NCBI RefSeq assembly: GCF_001552735.1
Contig: NZ_BCRT01000004.1
Coordinates: forward strand, 217,173-281,172
Direction of reading: 5' to 3'
Source: Sanguibacter suarezii NBRC 16159
Lineage (GTDB): Bacteria; Actinomycetota; Actinomycetes; Actinomycetales; Cellulomonadaceae
Length of the DNA stretch: 64,000 bases
Shown one piece after another: positions 44,428 to 52,451 of the stretch. Below the pieces are notes generated by a model. That model saw only the letters and a list, made by a program, of their open reading frames with translations. It had not been told where the DNA came from and ran no database searches. Both the position numbers and the translations under genes were made by a program. Each line of letters opens with the position of its first letter. The stretch's first letter is position 1.

Positions 44428-45315
44428 ATGAGCGACGACGACACGCAGACCCCGACCGGCCCGGGCATCCGCGGGGACCAGCTCGAGGGGCGTCGCATCG
44501 GGGTGACCAGCGACCGGCGCTCGAGCGACCTCATCGACGCCTTCACCCGCCGCGGTGCCCAGGTGTTGCACGCCCCCACGCTGCGCATCACCCACGCCCA
44601 GGAGGACGGGCCGCTGCTGGACGACACCCGGGCGCTGATCGCCGCCCGCCCCGACGTGCTGCTCGCCATCACCGGGTACGGGATCCGCCGCTGGTTCGAG
44701 GTGGCCGACGCCGGTGGGCTGGCGACCGACCTGCGCGGCGCCCTCGCCGGAGCTGACATCCTCGTGCGCGGGCCCAAGGCCCGTGGCGGCGTGCGCGCGG
44801 TGGGGCTCGACGACGCCGGGATGAGCGTGGAGGAGACGACCACCTCCCTGGTGGACAAGGTGCTCGCGGAGTACCCGCCGGGGTTGAGCGTGGGTGTCCA
44901 GGTACACGGGTACACCGATGAGGTCCAGCTCGACCGGCTGCGCGCGGTGCACCGCCAGGTCCTGGTGGTGGCGCCGTACCGCTGGACCGCCGTCGACGAC
45001 ACCGACGAGCGGGTCCAGCGCCTCGTGGCGGCCCTGTGCGCCCGCGAGCTGGACGCGGTGACCTTCACCAGCGCGCCGGCCGTCGAGGCGCTGCTGGCGG
45101 CCGCTGAGGGCATGGGCGTCTACGCCCAGGTCGTGGCCGCGCTGCAGGACGGCGTGCAGGCGGCCGCGGTCGGTCCGGTGACCGCGGCACCGTTGCTGGC
45201 CGTCGGGGTGGAGCCCATCCAGCCCGAGCGGTTCAGGATGGGTGCGCTCATCCGGCTGGTGTGCGACCGCCTCGACGTCGCCGCTGCTGAGGACGTGCAG
45301 GGCCAGCGCGGATAG
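44428..45315 (+). CDS. Uroporphyrinogen-III synthase (HemD)-family protein
   Basis: This ~295-residue protein has the two-lobed HEM4 fold: IGVTSDRRSSDLIDAFTRRGAQVLHAPTLRI, LLAITGYGIRRWFEVADAGG, then AVGLDDAGMSVEETTTSLVDKVL and DAVTFTSAPAVEALLAAA, QAAAVGPVTAAPLLAVGVEPIQP. HemD cyclises hydroxymethylbilane in tetrapyrrole synthesis, but some family members in actinobacteria are regulators rather than enzymes. Other heme genes are not nearby. The start is uncertain: the ATG at 44428 begins the conserved part, while an in-frame ATG at 44311 would add a basic 39-residue tail. Confidence 0.75.
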   Translation: MSDDDTQTPTGPGIRGDQLEGRRIGVTSDRRSSDLIDAFTRRGAQVLHAPTLRITHAQEDGPLLDDTRALIAARPDVLLAITGYGIRRWFEVADAGGLATDLRGALAGADILVRGPKARGGVRAVGLDDAGMSVEETTTSLVDKVLAEYPPGLSVGVQVHGYTDEVQLDRLRAVHRQVLVVAPYRWTAVDDTDERVQRLVAALCARELDAVTFTSAPAVEALLAAAEGMGVYAQVVAALQDGVQAAAVGPVTAAPLLAVGVEPIQPERFRMGALIRLVCDRLDVAAAEDVQGQRG

Positions 45316-45367
45316 CCGGTTCTGCGTGGCGGCGGGGGAGCGTGGCGGGCGTCACCCTCCCGCCAGT

Positions 45368-45396
45368 TTGGGATCTCGGAAAGTGCCATGTAGAGT
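45368..45396 (+). promoter_or_regulatory. Promoter of tRNA-Arg
   Basis: TTGGGA, 17-nt spacer, TAGAGT; the -10 ends 24 bp before the tRNA. Confidence 0.6.
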
Positions 45397-45420
45397 TCTG
45401 AACGGTTCACAGCACGACAA

Positions 45421-45496
45421 GCGCCCGTAGCTCAACGGATAGAGCATCTGACTACGGATCAGAAGGTTAGGGGTTCGAATCCCTTCGGGCGCACCA
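45421..45496 (+). tRNA. tRNA-Arg (anticodon ACG)
   Basis: Acceptor GCGCCCG/CGGGCGC, discriminator A and encoded CCA (45494-45496). The anticodon loop is CTACGGA, the D-loop has AACGGAT, and the T-loop GTTCGAATC. ACG is expected to be edited to ICG. Confidence 0.96.
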
Positions 45497-45501
45497 GACA
45501 G

Positions 45502-45536
45502 GAAGGCCAGGATCCCTCGGGGTCCTGGCCTTCTTG
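45502..45536 (+). terminator. Terminator after tRNA-Arg
   Basis: GAAGGCCAGGA pairs with TCCTGGCCTTC (11 bp, extended past a small bulge). TTG CTTG follows. The remaining bases up to 45726 hold no gene that I can support. Confidence 0.75.
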
Positions 45537-45726
45537 CTTGTCCGGGCGCGGCTCGCAGGCATCGCCGCCTGCCCGGGGCAGCCAGCCCGCCGCGCGGTGA
45601 TCGTGTCCCGCTCAGCCGCCTGCCGCCGCCGTCCAGGCTTCCCCGTGCGCCCCGGGATAACGGACAATATGCTGTTTTCAGCGCTCTGTTCGCCATAGGC
45701 GCCCTGTTCTACAGAACGGACACATC

Positions 45727-46107
45727 ATGGACTTCTGGAATTACTTCTGGCTTCTCGTGTGGTGGTTCTTCTTCATCGTCTACCTCATCATCTTGTTCCA
45801 GATCATCGCCGACCTCTTCCGCGACCGAGAGCTCAGCGGGTGGTGGAAGGCGCTGTGGGTGATCGGGCTGATCGTGGTGCCGTTCCTCACGGCGCTCGTC
45901 TACATCATCGCCCGTGGCAACGGCATGGCAGAGCGGCACTTCGCCGCGACGCGGGCAGCCAAGGCCGAGGCGGACAGCTACATCCGTGAGGTCGCCACCG
46001 GTGGGCAGTCACCGGCGGACCAGATCAGCACGGCCAAGGCGCTCCTCGACGCCGGGACCATCTCGCCCGAGGAGTTCAACACGCTCAAGGCCAAGGCCCT
46101 CGCCTGA
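45727..46107 (+). CDS. Small membrane protein with SHOCT domain
   Basis: This 126-residue protein has two N-terminal hydrophobic segments (YFWLLVWWFFFIVYLIILFQIIADLF and WVIGLIVVPFLTALVYIIARG) forming a PLDc_N-like hairpin. A linker follows, and then a C-terminal SHOCT motif (ISTAKALLDAGTISPEEFNTLKAKALA). Such proteins are common and of unknown function, possibly oligomeric membrane scaffolds. It stands alone, convergent to mntH. Confidence 0.85.
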   Translation: MDFWNYFWLLVWWFFFIVYLIILFQIIADLFRDRELSGWWKALWVIGLIVVPFLTALVYIIARGNGMAERHFAATRAAKAEADSYIREVATGGQSPADQISTAKALLDAGTISPEEFNTLKAKALA

Positions 46108-46155
46108 CGCCATGGATTCTCTCCGCCCGTCCTGCCGCACACGTCCCCCCGGCCG

Positions 46156-46197
46156 CCGCTCCTGTCTACCCACCTCACGGTGAGCGGACAGGGGCGG
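46156..46197. terminator. Bidirectional terminator between SHOCT gene and mntH
   Basis: CCGCTCCTGTC and GACAGGGGCGG form an 11-bp stem with one mismatch and an inner CACC/GGTG pairing, between two convergent genes. Confidence 0.5.
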
Positions 46198-46217
46198 TTG
46201 CGGCGTCCGTGGCGCGT

Positions 46218-47483
46218 CTACCCGGCTCCGGAGGCGGTCAGGGCGAGGAGGGTCACGTTGAGCGCGACGATCACCGCTGCCACGGCCCACGCGGCCACCC
46301 GCAGGGCGAGCCCGTTGCGGTGGACGCCCATGAGGGCTCCGTCGCTGGTCAGGCGTACGAGCGGGATGAGTGCGAAGGGGATGCCGAAGCTCAGCACCAC
46401 CTGGCTGAGCACGAGCAGCCAGGTCGGTGAGACGTCCGTGGTGAGCAGCGCCAGCGCCGGGACGAGCGTCACGAGGCGGCGGGTGAGCAGCGGGATCCGC
46501 ACGTGCAGCAGCCCCTGCATGATCTCTGACCCCGCGTAGGACCCCACCGACGTCGACGCCAGGCCCGAGGCGAGCAGCGCGACCGCGAAGGCGACGCCGA
46601 CGAGCGACCCCAGGGCCGCGCTGATCGCCGCCTGGGCGCCCTCGATCGTGTCTACGCCCGTCTGCCCGGACAGGGTCGAGGCCGCCAGCAGGAGCATGGC
46701 GATGTTCACCGTCCCGGCCAGCAGCAGCGCCAGCCCCACGTCCCACCGCGTCGCCGTGAGCAGCCGGCGCAGGCCCGACGGCGTGTGCTCGCGGCCGTGG
46801 CGGTCGCGGGCGAGGGAGGAGTGCAGGTAGATGGCGTGCGGCATGACCGTGGCGCCGAGCATGGAGGCAGCCAGGAGCACCGACTCGGTGCCGTCGAAGC
46901 GGGGGACCAAGCCTGCGAGGGCGTCGGCGGCCGAGGGGGGTGAGACGAACAGCCCGACGCAGAACCCCACCGTGAGGATCGCGAGCATCGAGGTGATGAC
47001 CGTCTCGAAGGTGCGCTGCCCGCGGTGCTGCTGGAGGGCGAGGATGATCATCGAGACGACCCCGGTGATGAGCCCGCCGAGCAGCAGCGGCAGGTCGAAG
47101 AGCAGGTTGAGCGCGATGGCCCCGCCGATCACCTCGGCGAGGTCGGTCGCGGCGGCCACCAGCTCGGCCTGACCCCAGTAGGCCAGCCGGGCCGGGCGTC
47201 CCAGCCGCTCCCCGAGCGCCTCAGGCAGGGACTTCCCGGTGACCAGCCCCAGCTTGGCGGAGAGGTACTGGACGATCACCGCCATGAGGTTGGCGAGCAC
47301 CAGCACCCAGACGAGCAGGTACCCGAACCGGGCCCCGGCGGAGACGTTCGCGGCGACGTTGCCCGGGTCGACGTAGGCGATCGCCGCGACGAAGGCGGGG
47401 CCGAGCAGGCGCCACAGCGTACGGCGCGGCTGCGCCTGTTGCGGCTCGGCCGTGGCGACGGTCGGGGTCGACGGAGGGATCAT
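46218..47483 (-). CDS. mntH: NRAMP-family manganese transporter MntH
   Basis: This 421-residue protein has 11 transmembrane segments and imports Mn(II) (or Fe(II)) with protons. The metal-binding TM1 motif AYVDPGNVAAN holds the DPGN signature, and TM6 has LGATVMPHAIYLHSSL with the MPH motif. The conserved loop GYLLVWVLVLANLMAVIVQYLSAKLGLVTG is intact. The ATG at 47483 is chosen because GGGAG lies 6-7 nt before it; an in-frame TTG five codons upstream is less likely. A perfect dyad directly upstream (47497-47516) suggests metal-responsive repression. Confidence 0.93.
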   Translation of the reverse strand: MIPPSTPTVATAEPQQAQPRRTLWRLLGPAFVAAIAYVDPGNVAANVSAGARFGYLLVWVLVLANLMAVIVQYLSAKLGLVTGKSLPEALGERLGRPARLAYWGQAELVAAATDLAEVIGGAIALNLLFDLPLLLGGLITGVVSMIILALQQHRGQRTFETVITSMLAILTVGFCVGLFVSPPSAADALAGLVPRFDGTESVLLAASMLGATVMPHAIYLHSSLARDRHGREHTPSGLRRLLTATRWDVGLALLLAGTVNIAMLLLAASTLSGQTGVDTIEGAQAAISAALGSLVGVAFAVALLASGLASTSVGSYAGSEIMQGLLHVRIPLLTRRLVTLVPALALLTTDVSPTWLLVLSQVVLSFGIPFALIPLVRLTSDGALMGVHRNGLALRVAAWAVAAVIVALNVTLLALTASGAG

Positions 47484-47496
47484 CGCCTGCTCCCAC

Positions 47497-47516
47497 AAGT
47501 TCGGGTGGACGAACTT
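47497..47516. promoter_or_regulatory. Candidate metalloregulator operator before mntH
   Basis: AAGTTCG and CGAACTT form a perfect 7-bp inverted repeat with a 6-nt spacer, 13 bp before the mntH ATG. Position and symmetry fit an MntR/DtxR- or Fur-type dimer site; the regulator is not identified. Confidence 0.6.
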
Positions 47517-47599
47517 ATCGTGCGCGGGGCCGCGAACCTGCGCAACCCCACGGCCCGGGCACCCGGGTGACCTGCGCCCCCTCCCGGCCCGCGGCTCGG

Positions 47600-49312
47600 C
47601 TAGGCCTCGATGGTCACCTGACCACCGGCCACGGACCAGCGGCGGTTCACCTGGACCGCGTCGAGCATCCGGCGGTCGTGGGTGACCAGCAGCAGCGTGC
47701 CGGTGTAGGAGGCCAGAGCCTCCTCGAGCTGCTCGATGGCGGGCAGGTCCAGGTGGTTCGTCGGCTCGTCGAGGACCAGCAGGTTGACCCCGCGGGCCTG
47801 CAGCAGCGCGAGGGCTGCGCGGGTGCGCTCACCCGGCGACAGCGATGTGACCGGACGCAGCACGTGGGAGGACTTGAGTCCGAACTTCGCGAGCAGGGTG
47901 CGCACCTCGGCCTCGGGCCAGTCCGGAACCTGACGGGCGAAGGCCTCGACCAGCGGGAGGGCGGGCGTCCCGGGGGTGCCGCCGAGCTGGCTGCGCGCCT
48001 GGTCCACCTCCCCGACCGCCACCGAGGTCCCCAGCGTGGCCGACCCCGACGTCAGCTCGGTCCGTCCGAGCAGCGCGCGCAGCAGCGTCGTCTTCCCCGA
48101 CCCGTTCGCGCCGGTGATCGCCACCCGGTCACCCGCGTCCACCTGCAGCGACACCGGCCCCAGCACGAAGTCCGGCACGCCGTCGCCGGTGGCACCGTCG
48201 GAGGCTCCTGCGTCCGCCGCCTGCGCCCCGCCCAGGTGCACGACGGCGTCGCGCAGGACGGCCACGACGGCCGAGCCGCGCGGTGCGGCGGCGATCTCGT
48301 ACTGCAGCGCCCACTCCTTGCGCGGCTCGACCACCTCGTCGAGACGCTCGATCATCCGCTCGGTCTGGCGCGCCTTGGCCGCCTGCTTCTCCGAGCCCTC
48401 GCGGTGCGCGGCACGGATGTGCTTGTCCGGGTCGCCGGACTTCTTCACCGCGTCCCGCACGCCCTTGGCCATCCACCCGCGCTGCATCCGTGCCCGGGCC
48501 TCGAGCCCGGCCTTCTTGTCGGCGAACTCGTCGTAGTCCTCGCGGGCGTGCCGGCGAGCCGTCGCCCGCTCGTCGAGGTAGGCCTCGTAGCCGCCGTTGT
48601 ACACACCCACCTGCTGCTGGGCGAGATCCAGCTCGACCACACGCGTGACGCACCGGGCCAGGAACTCGCGGTCGTGGCTGACCACGACGATCCCGGCGCG
48701 CTGCCCCTGCACAAAGGTCTCCAGGCGGGCCAGGCCGTCCAGGTCGAGGTCGTTGGTCGGCTCGTCGAGCAGCAGCAGGTCGAAGCGGGACAGCAGCAGC
48801 GCGGCGAGCCCCACGCGCGCGGCCTGACCACCGGAGAGGCCCGTCATCGGGTGCTCCGGGTCGACGTCCAGGCCGAGGTCTGCCAGCACCGCCCCGAGCC
48901 GCTCGTCCAGGTCAGCTGCGCCGATCGCCATCCACCGGTCGAAGGCGAGGGCATAGGCGTCGTCCGCGCCGGGTGCGCCCTCGCCCAGGGCGGCGGTGCT
49001 CTCGTCGAAGGCCGCCTGCGCCGCGGCGACGCCGGTGCGGCGGGCCAGGTGCGCCCGCACGCTCTCGCCGGGCACCCGTTCCACCTCCTGGGGCAACCAA
49101 CCGACCAGGGCGCCGGAGGGCGCCAGGGTGACGGTGCCGGCGTCGGGCAGGTGGGCGGCTGCGAGGAGGGAGAGGAGGGTGGACTTGCCGGCGCCGTTCG
49201 CGCCGACCAGCCCTACGACGTCACCCGGCCCGACCACGAGGTCGAGGCCGGAGAAGACGGTGCGGTCGGCGTGTGCGGCGCCGAGGCCGCGGGCGACGAG
49301 GGTGGCGGTCAT
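47600..49312 (-). CDS. ABC-F family ATPase (duplicated ABC domains)
   Basis: This 570-residue soluble protein has two ABC modules. The first has GLVGANGAGKSTLLSLLAAAHLPDAG (Walker A), MTGLSGGQAARVGLAALLLSRFDLLLLDEPTNDLD (signature and Walker B) and a linker with basic helices (ARRHAREDYDEFADKKAGLEARARMQRGW). The second has AITGANGSGKTTLLRALLGRT and SLSPGERTRAALALLQARGVNLLVLDEPTNHLD. No transmembrane domain is present, which fits ribosome-acting ABC-F factors (Uup/EttA or resistance type). The inter-domain linker is moderate, so antibiotic specificity cannot be inferred. It lies 37 bp after the DUF255 gene on the same strand; the start could be 49321. Confidence 0.88.
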   Translation of the reverse strand: MTATLVARGLGAAHADRTVFSGLDLVVGPGDVVGLVGANGAGKSTLLSLLAAAHLPDAGTVTLAPSGALVGWLPQEVERVPGESVRAHLARRTGVAAAQAAFDESTAALGEGAPGADDAYALAFDRWMAIGAADLDERLGAVLADLGLDVDPEHPMTGLSGGQAARVGLAALLLSRFDLLLLDEPTNDLDLDGLARLETFVQGQRAGIVVVSHDREFLARCVTRVVELDLAQQQVGVYNGGYEAYLDERATARRHAREDYDEFADKKAGLEARARMQRGWMAKGVRDAVKKSGDPDKHIRAAHREGSEKQAAKARQTERMIERLDEVVEPRKEWALQYEIAAAPRGSAVVAVLRDAVVHLGGAQAADAGASDGATGDGVPDFVLGPVSLQVDAGDRVAITGANGSGKTTLLRALLGRTELTSGSATLGTSVAVGEVDQARSQLGGTPGTPALPLVEAFARQVPDWPEAEVRTLLAKFGLKSSHVLRPVTSLSPGERTRAALALLQARGVNLLVLDEPTNHLDLPAIEQLEEALASYTGTLLLVTHDRRMLDAVQVNRRWSVAGGQVTIEA

Positions 49313-49349
49313 GGCGACCATTCTCCCCCGCCCCGCGGGCGGGATCGGC

Positions 49350-51506
49350 TCAGGTGCGCAGCAGGCGGGTGAGGTCACCGGCCTCGGTGACCGGCCGGTC
49401 ACAGACAAAACCGCGGCAGACGTAGGCGGTGGGCACCGGCGCGGGTCGGTCGGCGAGCAGCGGGTGCCCGTCCCCCTCGTGCCCGACTGCGATCACCGCG
49501 CCCGGTGCCGGGGCTCGCCAGGCCGCGCTGAGGAGGACGTGCGCGGAGGCGGACAGGCGACGCGGGGGGAGGGCGTCGCTGCGTGCGTCGGGGGTGGCGT
49601 CGTCAGCGGGGCCTGGGTCCCCGTCCCGGTCTGCCCGGGGCAGGACGACGGCGATCTCGCGCGGACCGTCCGCGAGGGCCTCGGCCACGGCCAGGGCGTG
49701 CCCGGCGAAGCGGGGCGCCTGCTCGGCGAGCACCGGGTAGACGCTCAGTGCCGCCTCGGCGGCCTCCCGGTGGCGGTGCGAGCCGGAGAGCGCGCCATAG
49801 CGCAGCAGCGCACCGGCGGCCGCCGAGCGGCCCGAGGGGCTGGCGTTGTCACCGGGGTCGGCGGGCCGCACGAGGAGCTCCGGGGTGGACGCCGCACCGG
49901 AGGGGGTGTCGAAGAAGGCGACGGCGTCCCCGGACGGCTCGGTGAACCGGTCCAGCACGACGTCCAGCAGCGCACCCGCGACGTCGTACCAGCGCCCGGT
50001 GCCGGTCGCCGAGAACAGCACGAGCAGTCCGTCGGCCAGCAGGGCGTAGTCCTCCAGGACGCCGGGGGCGCCGGACAGCTCCTCGCCGAGGGAGACCCGG
50101 TGCAGCACCGGGCGGTCCTCTGCGTCCTCGGGGCCCGCGGTCTGGCCTCCTGGCGACCAGTGCGCTGCGACGACGTGCGCGGCGGCCTGCTCAGCGGCAG
50201 TCACCCAGTCCGGGCGGTCGAAGACCATCCCGGCCTCGGCCAGGGCCGCCACGGCCAACCCGTTCCACCCGGCCACGACCTTGTCGTCGCGGCCTGGCCG
50301 GGTGCGTCCCTCGCGCGCGGCGGCGAGGGTGGCGCGGACCTGGTCCCACCGCTGGCCGGCACCGGGTGCGGCCAGCAGGTCGGTGCGGCGCAGCTGCAGG
50401 ACGCTCGCGTCCCCCTCGAAGGTGCCCTGAGCGCTCACGCCGAGCAGCTCGGCTGCCCACGGGCCGTCGTCGGGCCCCAGGGCCGCGGTGAGCTGCTCAG
50501 GGGTCCAGACGTAGAACGTGCCCTCGTGGCCGTCGGTGTCGGCGTCGAGGGAGGAGGCGAAGGCGCCCTGGGGCGTCCGCAGCTCGGTGAGCAGGAAGGT
50601 CGCGGTCTCGGCGACGACCCGCGCGGCCAGGGCCGCGGTCGCCGGCTCCGCTGTGGCGCACCACAGGCGGGTGTAGACACTGAGCAGCTGAGCGTTGTCG
50701 TAGAGCATCTTCTCGAAGTGGGGGACCACCCACTCCGCGTCCACGGAGTACCTGGCGAATCCGCCGGCCAGCTGGTCGTAGATCCCTCCGCGGGCCATCG
50801 CCTCGCAGGTACGGGCAGCCATGGCCAGGGCAGTCGGGTCCCCGGTCCGCCCGTGGTGGCGCAGCAGCTGGCTGAGGTTCATGCTCGGCGGGAACTTCGG
50901 CGCGCCGCCGAACCCGCCGTTGACCTGGTCGTACTCGCCGGCGAGCCGGCGCACGGCGCTCGCGAGGTCCTGCGCCGTGGGAGCCGTGGTGAGGGTCGCG
51001 AGGGCCGCCGGCTGGTCCCGCAGCCGGGCGAGCAGATCGGCGGCCTGGTCCTCGAGCCCGCCGCGCCGGTCGTGCCAGGCCTCGGTGACGGCGGCGAGCA
51101 CCTGCGGGAAGGAGGGCATGCCGTGGGCCGGCACCGGTGGGAAGTACGTGCCGGCGAAGAACGGCGCCCCCTGGGGGGTGAGGAAGACGGTCATCGGCCA
51201 CCCGCCCTGCCCGGTCATCGTCACGACGGCCGCCATGTACATGGAGTCGATGTCAGGACGTTCCTCGCGGTCGACCTTGATGCACACGAAGTCGGCGTTC
51301 ATCTGGGCGGCGATCGCAGGGTCCTCGAAGGACTCGTGGGCCATGACATGGCACCAGTGGCATGCCGCGTAGCCGACGGACAGCAGGATCGGCACGTCTC
51401 GGGCGGCCGCCTCGGCGAAGGCGGCCGCGTCCCACTCGCGCCAGTCCACCGGGTTGTCGGCATGCTGGCGCAGGTAGGGCGACAGTGCTGAGCCGAGACG
51501 GTTCAT
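49350..51506 (-). CDS. DUF255 thioredoxin-domain protein (YyaL family)
   Basis: This 718-residue protein has an N-terminal thioredoxin-like domain (SVGYAACHWCHVMAHESFEDPAIAAQMN, Cys49 and Cys52) and a C-terminal (alpha/alpha)6-barrel glycosidase-like domain (residues ~220-700) with GGIYDQLAGGFARYSVDAEWVVPHFEKMLYDNAQLL. This two-part layout is typical of YyaL/SSP411, whose enzyme activity is unknown. The ATG is fixed by TACGGT 6 nt upstream. It leads a unit with the ABC-F gene. Confidence 0.9.
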   Translation of the reverse strand: MNRLGSALSPYLRQHADNPVDWREWDAAAFAEAAARDVPILLSVGYAACHWCHVMAHESFEDPAIAAQMNADFVCIKVDREERPDIDSMYMAAVVTMTGQGGWPMTVFLTPQGAPFFAGTYFPPVPAHGMPSFPQVLAAVTEAWHDRRGGLEDQAADLLARLRDQPAALATLTTAPTAQDLASAVRRLAGEYDQVNGGFGGAPKFPPSMNLSQLLRHHGRTGDPTALAMAARTCEAMARGGIYDQLAGGFARYSVDAEWVVPHFEKMLYDNAQLLSVYTRLWCATAEPATAALAARVVAETATFLLTELRTPQGAFASSLDADTDGHEGTFYVWTPEQLTAALGPDDGPWAAELLGVSAQGTFEGDASVLQLRRTDLLAAPGAGQRWDQVRATLAAAREGRTRPGRDDKVVAGWNGLAVAALAEAGMVFDRPDWVTAAEQAAAHVVAAHWSPGGQTAGPEDAEDRPVLHRVSLGEELSGAPGVLEDYALLADGLLVLFSATGTGRWYDVAGALLDVVLDRFTEPSGDAVAFFDTPSGAASTPELLVRPADPGDNASPSGRSAAAGALLRYGALSGSHRHREAAEAALSVYPVLAEQAPRFAGHALAVAEALADGPREIAVVLPRADRDGDPGPADDATPDARSDALPPRRLSASAHVLLSAAWRAPAPGAVIAVGHEGDGHPLLADRPAPVPTAYVCRGFVCDRPVTEAGDLTRLLRT

Positions 51507-51512
51507 GCTTCT

Positions 51513-51518
51513 ACCGTA
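51513..51518 (-). promoter_or_regulatory. -10 hexamer of leaderless DUF255-gene promoter
   Basis: On the minus strand TACGGT lies exactly 6 nt before the ATG at 51506. Confidence 0.65.
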
Positions 51519-51553
51519 CGACGCCCACGGCAGTGGGTGCCGGTCAGTGTCGG

Positions 51554-52048
51554 TCAGCGCCCCAGCACGGCCGAGAGGAAGTCCTCCGTGCGCCGGACGT
51601 AGCCGGCGATGCGCTCGGCGACCACGGCGTGCGGGTCCGGGCGCAGCGGCTCTGGCGGCGGCAGGATCCGCACCGTGGTGCTGCAGCGCAGGTCCGAGCA
51701 GATGAGCGTGCCCACGGAGTTGAAGTCACGGCCAGCCTGCCCGGCGCGTCGGGCGCTGAACAAGGAGACGTCGTCGGTGCTGTGCAGCGACTGGCAGAGC
51801 TGGCACAGGGAGGGGCGTCCGCGCTGACCTGAGCTGTCCGCCACCCGCAGGATGATCCCGACGGGGCGGTCGTCGCGCCAGGTGATCAGGTAGCCGCGCT
51901 CGGTGAGCTTGGGATCGCGCCAGGACAGGACGTCGTGGTCCTCCCAGACGAGGTCTGCGAAGGTGGGTGGCAGGACGAGGTTCGCGGCGTCCTTGCGGGA
52001 GCCGTTGACGATCGACCGGCGGATGTCGGCCTCGGACAGAGATCTCAT
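51554..52048 (-). CDS. FBP-domain (EF-G-binding, FusB-like) zinc protein
   Basis: This 164-residue protein matches the FusB/FBP family. Such proteins bind elongation factor G and release it from stalled ribosomes, giving fusidic acid resistance in staphylococci; the actinobacterial members are little studied. The C-terminal treble-clef zinc finger is visible: Cys82-x2-Cys85 (LCQLCQSLHS) and Cys117-x4-Cys122 (ICSDLRCS). The N-terminal helical half binds EF-G in known members. The ATG is fixed by TACGCT 6 nt upstream. Confidence 0.85.
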   Translation of the reverse strand: MRSLSEADIRRSIVNGSRKDAANLVLPPTFADLVWEDHDVLSWRDPKLTERGYLITWRDDRPVGIILRVADSSGQRGRPSLCQLCQSLHSTDDVSLFSARRAGQAGRDFNSVGTLICSDLRCSTTVRILPPPEPLRPDPHAVVAERIAGYVRRTEDFLSAVLGR

Positions 52049-52054
52049 CGCACC

Positions 52055-52060
52055 AGCGTA
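52055..52060 (-). promoter_or_regulatory. -10 hexamer of leaderless FBP-gene promoter
   Basis: On the minus strand TACGCT lies 6 nt before the ATG at 52048. Confidence 0.65.
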
Positions 52061-52096
52061 GAGCTCGCGTGCCGAGTGGTGGCCTGGCCGGGAAGG

Positions 52097-52300
52097 CTAG
52101 ACGCTGGCGCGGACGCGCTGCACCGTGAGGTCGGTGCTGAGGCTGGGCGCGGCTGAGTCCGGCACGGTGGTCGGTGCGGCGGACACGGCTGCCTCAGCGT
52201 CGAGGAGGGAGGCCATGGACAACCCGGCGATACCGACGCGCGCCAGGGAGACGAGCGTGGCGGGTGCGGCCGACGCGGTCCGGAGCTGAGGTCTGATCAC
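52097..52300 (-). CDS. Small putative secreted peptide precursor
   Basis: This 67-residue ORF has no family I recognise. It begins at GTG; the N-terminus has basic residues, then a hydrophobic stretch (ATLVSLARVGIAGLSMASLL) and a small-residue site AVSA before APTT, resembling a Sec signal peptide. Cleavage there would free a ~26-residue peptide ending VQRVRASV. Support for a real gene comes from TAGTGT exactly 6 nt before the GTG, the geometry of the leaderless genes here. It stands alone between the FBP gene and an M15 peptidase gene, with two palindromes upstream. It could still be a chance ORF. Confidence 0.5.
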   Translation of the reverse strand: MIRPQLRTASAAPATLVSLARVGIAGLSMASLLDAEAAVSAAPTTVPDSAAPSLSTDLTVQRVRASV

Positions 52301-52306
52301 CCCGTG

Positions 52307-52312
52307 ACACTA
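52307..52312 (-). promoter_or_regulatory. -10 hexamer of leaderless promoter for the small secreted-peptide gene
   Basis: On the minus strand TAGTGT lies 6 nt before the GTG at 52300. Confidence 0.5.
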
Positions 52313-52356
52313 TGACCAGAGCCACCAGGCGTTCAAGGCGTGGAGGGGTGAATCGC

Positions 52357-52387
52357 ATGGGGAGAACTCCCCATCAATGAACGTTCA
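52357..52387. promoter_or_regulatory. Two adjacent palindromes upstream of the small peptide gene
   Basis: ATGGGGAG and CTCCCCAT flank AA at 52357-52374 (8-bp arms), and TGAACGTTCA (52378-52387) is a perfect 10-bp palindrome 3 nt further. They lie 57-87 bp upstream of the small peptide start and 65 bp beyond the end of the M15 gene. Regulator binding sites are plausible; the first could also be a short terminator. Confidence 0.4.
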
Positions 52388-52451
52388 ACATCTCAGAAGC
52401 CGCTGCTGACCTGCAATAACGCCCCTCCTGAGGCGTACTTGCGGCTCGGCA

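Noticed and set aside
41532..45496. Three tRNA genes as integration sites of a genomic island
   Set aside because: No integrase, no repeated tRNA 3' ends and no change in gene style were seen near any of them.
47484..47599. Manganese riboswitch (yybP-ykoY) upstream of mntH
   Set aside because: The leader is too short and lacks the conserved loop sequences; a protein operator fits better.
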